NCBI GenBank assembly: GCA_947446625.1
Contig: CANFIE010000179.1
Span: 1-7,798 of the forward strand
Length of the DNA stretch: 7,798 nt
Direction of reading: 5' to 3'
Origin: Acetobacteraceae bacterium
GTDB taxonomy: Bacteria; Pseudomonadota; Alphaproteobacteria; Acetobacterales; Acetobacteraceae
The position numbers and the translations under genes are program-made. Each line of letters begins with the position of its first letter. Within the stretch, counting starts at the first letter, position 1. Below, one piece after another: positions 4,749-7,798 of the stretch. The notes beneath the pieces are model-generated. The model was not told the origin of the DNA and searched no databases. It was given only the letters and a program-made list of their open reading frames with translations.

Positions 4749-6815
4749 CTACAGGCTGCGCGAAACCCCCACAAACCCGCCGCGCCGCGCGCCGAATTGC
4801 GGCGCGCCGACGCCAATGCCGCTGCCGTCGCGCAGCGGGTAGCGTGCATCCAGAAGGTTCAGTACGTCCAGCCGCAGGGTCCAGGGCTGGGCATCCGCCG
4901 CCAGGCGTACATCCTGCTGTACGCCCAGGTTAAGCGTGGCATGCGCCGGCAACTTCTCCGAGTTCGCATAGCCCCGCCGCATGCCGCTGCCATACAGCGT
5001 GGTGGCGGAAATCCGCCCACCCTCCCAGGCCCGATACACCGCCCCGGCGCTGCCGGTGGCCAACTGGTCATGGTCCGTCCGCACATATTTCGCGGCGATA
5101 TGCGCCAACTCATCCGGCTCAAAGTTGAACTGCCCGGAGCGGATGCCCCGCGCCGCGCTGCGGCTCAGCGCCAGGTTGGCATAGGTCAGCCAATGCTCGC
5201 TGCGCCAACTGCCGGAGAACTCCACGCCATAAACCCGGCCTTGCCGATAGTTGAACGGCGTAAAGATCAGCGCATTGCCGAACTGGCCGTAGTCCAGCAA
5301 ATCCTGCACCGATTTGTAGTAAGCCTCGGCCCCCAGGGTGAAGCCGTGGCCCAACTCATGCGCCGCGCCCAGGCTGAACCGATGCGCCCGTTCCGGCCGT
5401 ACCGCGTCATTCGCCAGGCTGAAGGGCGCGTTGCTGGTGCCCTGGTACCGGGCCAGGGTGGCGGTGGCCAACAGCTCCTGCGCCGGCGGGGTGAAGGTGC
5501 GGGCATAGCCGGCATGCAGCGTGGTGGCCTGGGTGGCGCGCCACACCAGGTTGGCGCGGGGCGAAAGCTGGCCGGCGGCCACGTTGCCCACCATCTGGTC
5601 GGCGCGCAGCCCCAGGTTCAGCGTCAGCCGCTCGGTCAGCCGCCATTCATCCTGGGCATAGGCGCCGTATTGCCAGCCAATGCGGTCATTCCTATCCGCC
5701 AGGGTGAAGGCCGGGCCGATGGCGGCGCCGGCATCATCCACCGGAAACACGCTGCTGCTGGCGCGGAACAGGCTCTGCTCGCGGCTTACCTGGCCGCCGA
5801 AGCGCAGCGTGTGGTCGGGATGCAGCCGCCAGGTGGCATCGGCCTGGCTGCCCAGCGTCAGGCTCGCCCGCCGCACGTCGGAGGCAACGCCATTCATCGC
5901 CAATTCGCCGCTGGCATCGGGCAAATAGTGAATGCTGCTGCTGCGGGTGAAGCCCGCCACCTGCACATCCACATCCGGCGTCAGCGCATGCTGCACGGCG
6001 GCCAGGCCGAACCAGCCACGTTCCCATTGCCGGGCGCGCAGGCTGGCGCTGTCCTGCTCGCCAAAGGCTGGGGCAATGCCGGGGCGGGTCGGGATTTCAA
6101 ACCGGTTCAGCGCGGTGCCGCCCATCAGCGTCAGCCGCGTCCGCTCATCCAACTGCCGCGCCGCGCTGAGGAATCCCCGAAGCTGCTCAGTGGCATCATG
6201 CCGCGCCGTCGCGCTGCGCGTCGGGTTCTCAATGCCCTGGTTGCTGCGCAGCAGATTGCCGCTGGCCAGCACCTCCCAGCCCTGCACCATGCCGGCCCAG
6301 GCGGCATGCGGTTGCAGCGTGCCGCGACTGCCGCCGTACACGCCAACGCTGCCGCCCGGGTCGGTCAATCCGCTGCGGGTTTCCAGCCGCACCACGGCAT
6401 TGGTGCGCCAGCCATATTGCGCCGGCAGCGCGCCGGTCAGCAGCCCGATGCTGGAAAACGCCCGGCTATCAAACACCTGGCCGAAGCCGGCCAGCCCTTC
6501 CGGCAGCGCCAGCCCGTTGATGCGATATTGCAGCCCCCGATGCTCGCCGCGCACATGGATTTCGCCAAAGCTGTCCTGCACCACGCCGGGGGTTTGCAGC
6601 AGCACCTGGTTCAGCGGTGCATCGCCGCCCTGAGGCAGGGCTTCCAGCGTGGCGCGGTCCACCACCACCTCGCGCACGCCCAGGCGCGGCGCAACGCCCT
6701 GGCGCGGCGCCTCGGCCGGCGCGGCCTGCACCACCATGGCGGGGAGTTCAGCGGCTTGCTGCGCGGCGGCGGGGGCGGCGAACAGCAGCGGGAGCAGGGC
6801 AAGACGGCGGGTCAT
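4749..6815 (-). CDS. TonB-dependent outer-membrane receptor, probably Zur-regulated (zinc or zinc-chelate uptake)
   Basis: A 688-residue TonB-dependent transporter. A signal peptide (residues 1 to about 18, MTRRLALL...AAAQQ) is followed by a TonB-box-like stretch, ELPAMVVQA (23-31), a plug domain (about 45-150) and a 22-strand-type barrel to the C-terminus. Plug hallmarks are LLQTPGVVQDSFGEIHVRGE (72-91), YRINGLALPEG (97-107) and GALPAQYG (128-135). Barrel hallmarks are YAQDEWRLTERLTLNLGLR (386-404), ELGHGFTLGAEAYYKS (487-502) and LNLLDARY (652-659). The last residue is Leu, not the usual aromatic of the barrel-assembly signal. A Zur-type operator sits just before the start, pointing to zinc rather than iron; no His-rich loop like that of Neisseria ZnuD is present. 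There is no Shine-Dalgarno before the ATG (TCCTTC instead), but the start is fixed by the signal peptide. The GGT-like gene follows in a likely operon. Confidence 0.93.
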   Translation of the reverse strand: MTRRLALLPLLFAAPAAAQQAAELPAMVVQAAPAEAPRQGVAPRLGVREVVVDRATLEALPQGGDAPLNQVLLQTPGVVQDSFGEIHVRGEHRGLQYRINGLALPEGLAGFGQVFDSRAFSSIGLLTGALPAQYGWRTNAVVRLETRSGLTDPGGSVGVYGGSRGTLQPHAAWAGMVQGWEVLASGNLLRSNQGIENPTRSATARHDATEQLRGFLSAARQLDERTRLTLMGGTALNRFEIPTRPGIAPAFGEQDSASLRARQWERGWFGLAAVQHALTPDVDVQVAGFTRSSSIHYLPDASGELAMNGVASDVRRASLTLGSQADATWRLHPDHTLRFGGQVSREQSLFRASSSVFPVDDAGAAIGPAFTLADRNDRIGWQYGAYAQDEWRLTERLTLNLGLRADQMVGNVAAGQLSPRANLVWRATQATTLHAGYARTFTPPAQELLATATLARYQGTSNAPFSLANDAVRPERAHRFSLGAAHELGHGFTLGAEAYYKSVQDLLDYGQFGNALIFTPFNYRQGRVYGVEFSGSWRSEHWLTYANLALSRSAARGIRSGQFNFEPDELAHIAAKYVRTDHDQLATGSAGAVYRAWEGGRISATTLYGSGMRRGYANSEKLPAHATLNLGVQQDVRLAADAQPWTLRLDVLNLLDARYPLRDGSGIGVGAPQFGARRGGFVGVSRSL

Positions 6816-6821
6816 GAAGGA

Positions 6822-6838
6822 ATGTTATGATATAACAT
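6822..6838. promoter_or_regulatory. Putative Zur (zinc uptake regulator) operator
   Basis: ATGTTATGATATAACAT is an inverted repeat of two 7-base arms (ATGTTAT/ATAACAT) around GAT. The published gammaproteobacterial Zur motif has the core ATGTTATANTATAACAT; this site differs at a single specified position (A to G at position 8). It is an AT-only island in very GC-rich DNA and ends six bases before the receptor start codon, where a bound repressor would block the promoter. Zinc-bound Zur would repress, and zinc starvation would release, the receptor and the gene after it. Known Fur and Irr boxes do not fit as well. Confidence 0.75.
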
Positions 6839-6850
6839 CCCGTCGGGCAA
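6822..6850 (-). promoter_or_regulatory. Candidate promoter for the receptor operon, predicted leaderless transcript
   Basis: On the minus strand TTGCCC (6850-6845) and TAACAT (6827-6822) are separated by 17 bases; each matches four of six sigma-70 consensus positions. The -10 candidate is the distal arm of the Zur palindrome. Transcription would start about 7 bases later, on or next to the A of the ATG at 6815, which agrees with the missing Shine-Dalgarno. Both hexamers are weak and this is inference. Confidence 0.4.
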
Positions 6851-6860
6851 GATGGGGGTT

Positions 6861-6914
6861 TAGAGCTGCTGATTCACCCCGCCGGCGCTTCCATCGGCGA
6901 CGATCAGACGCTAG
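6861..6914 (+). repeat. 54-bp palindromic intergenic repeat, copy R4
   Basis: This copy runs TAGAGCTGCTGATTCAC...GATCAGACGCTAG and matches R1 at 44 and R3 at 43 of 54 positions. The central hairpin is imperfect here (CGCC and GGCG outer pairs, one wobble and one mismatch near the CTTC loop). The CTA at 6911-6913 is the TAG stop codon, on the other strand, of the RTX/DUF4214 gene. The repeat therefore begins inside that gene's end and sits between it and the receptor promoter. Confidence 0.8.
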
Positions 6915-7798
6915 GCGAAAAGGATTCCCCCATGCGCCACGCCCTGCAACGCCGCCGCCACGCCGGGGTCCTGCACCAGCGCCGCCAGCAGCGCGCCGCC
7001 CTCCAGCCCGCGCATCGCCCAGGCCGCCACCTCCGTCCCACTGGCCGCATGGCCCAGCCCGTCGGCCAGCAGCGCGGCCAGCAGCGCGTCGGGCGCCTCG
7101 GCGCCATGGGCGGCGCGGAACTCGGCGCTCTGCCAAATCCCCTCGGCCACCGCCTCCAGGCTCTCGCCCGCCTCCAGCGCCGCGAACCAATGCGCCCAGC
7201 CCGGCGCATCCGGCGCCCGGCCCAGCGCCACATGGTACAGCCGGGCAATCGTCTCGCCCTCGGCCAACGGCACCCACAGGCCCGGCGCCAACATGCCATC
7301 CACCGCCTGCATCGGCGTCGCCGCCTCGGCCGCCGCCAGCAGCACGGCGGCGCGGCCCTGCCCGGCGGCCAACTGAGCCCCGGCCCAGGCGGCATCGGCG
7401 CCCTGCGCGCCCAGCAACGCGGCAAAGCCGGCATCATCCAGCCCGGGGTGCAGCGCCTGAAACTCAGCACTGGCCAGAAAGCGCTGCGCCACCGCCTCCA
7501 GCCCCAACCCGGCCTGCACCTGGCCGAGCCAATTCGCCAGCCCCGGCATATCCGGCGCCCGGCCCAGCGCCAGGCCATAGAGCCGCGCCAGCACCCCCGC
7601 CGGGTCGGCCTGGGTCAGCGCCAAATGCCCATCGGAGAAATCCAACGCCTCCACCCCGCTGAACTGGGTGACGCAGCCGCCCAGCGCCACGCTGCCAGCG
7701 CCCAGATTCACTACCGCATCGGCCCGGGCGCAGCTGAACAGCGCAGAATCCAGCCCGGCGCCGCCCAGCAACGTGTCATTGCCGCCGCCGCCAGCCAG
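6911..7798 (-). CDS. RTX / DUF4214 domain protein, C-terminal part (5' end outside window)
   Basis: The frame is open to the window edge, so only the last 295 residues are seen. The fragment starts LAGGGGNDTLLGGAGLD, which is an RTX nonapeptide calcium-binding repeat (GGxGNDxLxGGxGxD). A short beta region (to about residue 60, including VEALDFSDGHLAL) follows, then two DUF4214 units: about 68-160 with LARLYGLALGRAPDMPGLANWL, and about 182-280 with ARLYHVALGRAPDAPGWAHWF. Both carry the family R-L-Y-x-x-x-L-G-R-x-P-D core and the SAEF element. RTX plus C-terminal DUF4214 is typical of calcium-binding proteins exported by type I secretion, often linked to S-layer, adhesin or secreted-enzyme functions. 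The catalytic or binding part, if any, lies outside. Its TAG stop is within repeat R4. It is 95 bases upstream of the receptor and transcribed the same way, but the repeat and Zur site argue for separate transcription. Confidence 0.88.
   Translation of the reverse strand: MAGGGGNDTLLGGAGLDSALFSCARADAVVNLGAGSVALGGCVTQFSGVEALDFSDGHLALTQADPAGVLARLYGLALGRAPDMPGLANWLGQVQAGLGLEAVAQRFLASAEFQALHPGLDDAGFAALLGAQGADAAWAGAQLAAGQGRAAVLLAAAEAATPMQAVDGMLAPGLWVPLAEGETIARLYHVALGRAPDAPGWAHWFAALEAGESLEAVAEGIWQSAEFRAAHGAEAPDALLAALLADGLGHAASGTEVAAWAMRGLEGGALLAALVQDPGVAAALQGVAHGGILFA

Noticed and set aside
4749..4760. Truncation of the receptor because it lacks a terminal aromatic residue
   Set aside because: The last strand (FVGVSRSL) is complete and the length is normal for the family; the terminal Leu is unusual but not evidence of a broken gene.
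3163..4842. Plus-strand open frame of 559 codons opposite the GGT-like gene
   Set aside because: His/Arg/Gln-rich shadow translation without motifs; the minus-strand frame has every GGT family hallmark.
4227..6830. Very long plus-strand open frame opposite the TonB receptor
   Set aside because: Antisense shadow in high-GC DNA: low-complexity Arg/Pro/Gln/His composition, no domain, and it covers a convincing receptor and part of the GGT-like gene on the other strand.
6822..6838. Reading the palindrome as a Fur or Irr (iron) box
   Set aside because: The arms ATGTTAT/ATAACAT match the Zur core almost exactly, while the GATAATGAT-type Fur repeat and the TTTAGAA/TTCTAAA-type Irr box do not align.
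1222..6914. CRISPR array from the repeated 54-bp units
   Set aside because: The copies are far apart, on both strands, diverged and without regular spacers.
6815..7662. Plus-strand frame starting near the Zur palindrome
   Set aside because: Pro/Arg-rich shadow of the RTX/DUF4214 gene; no recognisable protein features.

Overview
The window is high-GC DNA, with G or C strongly preferred at third codon positions. Its protein types (DUF4169, an RTX/DUF4214 protein, a one-domain extradiol-type VOC protein) and the palindromic TAGAGC...GCTCTA intergenic repeats fit an alphaproteobacterium, most likely Rhodospirillales/Acetobacteraceae (Roseomonas-like). The taxon is inferred from protein and repeat style, not from a marker gene. 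No tRNA, rRNA, CRISPR array, transposase or phage gene was seen.

Layout. (1) 2-556 (+): C-terminal part of a 3-hydroxyacyl-CoA dehydrogenase-family gene, ending in a strong hairpin shared with the convergent VOC gene. (2) 622-1203 (-): single-domain VOC/extradiol-dioxygenase-like protein. (3) 1204-1516: non-coding gap with two copies of a 54-bp repeat and a terminator-like hairpin. (4) 1517-2179 (-): dienelactone hydrolase family protein, divergent over a 42-bp promoter gap from (5) 2222-2850 (+): DUF4169 protein and a small lipoprotein overlapping by ATGA. (6) 2851-3012: convergent gap filled by a third 54-bp repeat and two long palindromes. (7) 3013-6838 (-): probable two-gene operon, a TonB-dependent receptor followed 38 nt later by a gamma-glutamyltransferase-like Ntn hydrolase. 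(8) 6861-6914: fourth 54-bp repeat. (9) 6911-7798 (-): C-terminal part of an RTX/DUF4214 protein running off the window.

The most interesting part is the receptor-hydrolase operon. A 17-bp near-perfect palindrome, ATGTTATGATATAACAT, ends six bases before the receptor start codon. It differs at one specified position from the core of the published gammaproteobacterial Zur (zinc uptake regulator) operator. The receptor is therefore probably derepressed under zinc limitation (ZnuD-like role). The downstream enzyme keeps the GGT autoprocessing/catalytic Thr-Thr-His and the oxyanion glycines. In an ungapped by-eye alignment it lacks the Arg, Gln and Asp that hold the gamma-glutamyl group in E. coli GGT, and it has no signal peptide. 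A zinc-controlled outer-membrane importer paired with a cytosolic Ntn amidohydrolase of changed specificity suggests uptake and processing of a zinc-chelate or amide ligand. This is a hypothesis, not a demonstrated system.

The second theme is a 54-bp repeat family: four copies in 5.7 kb, two per strand, all in gaps between genes. The copies share a central tetraloop hairpin and one stem pair changes in a compensatory way. Such elements also supply the TAG stop codons of two genes.
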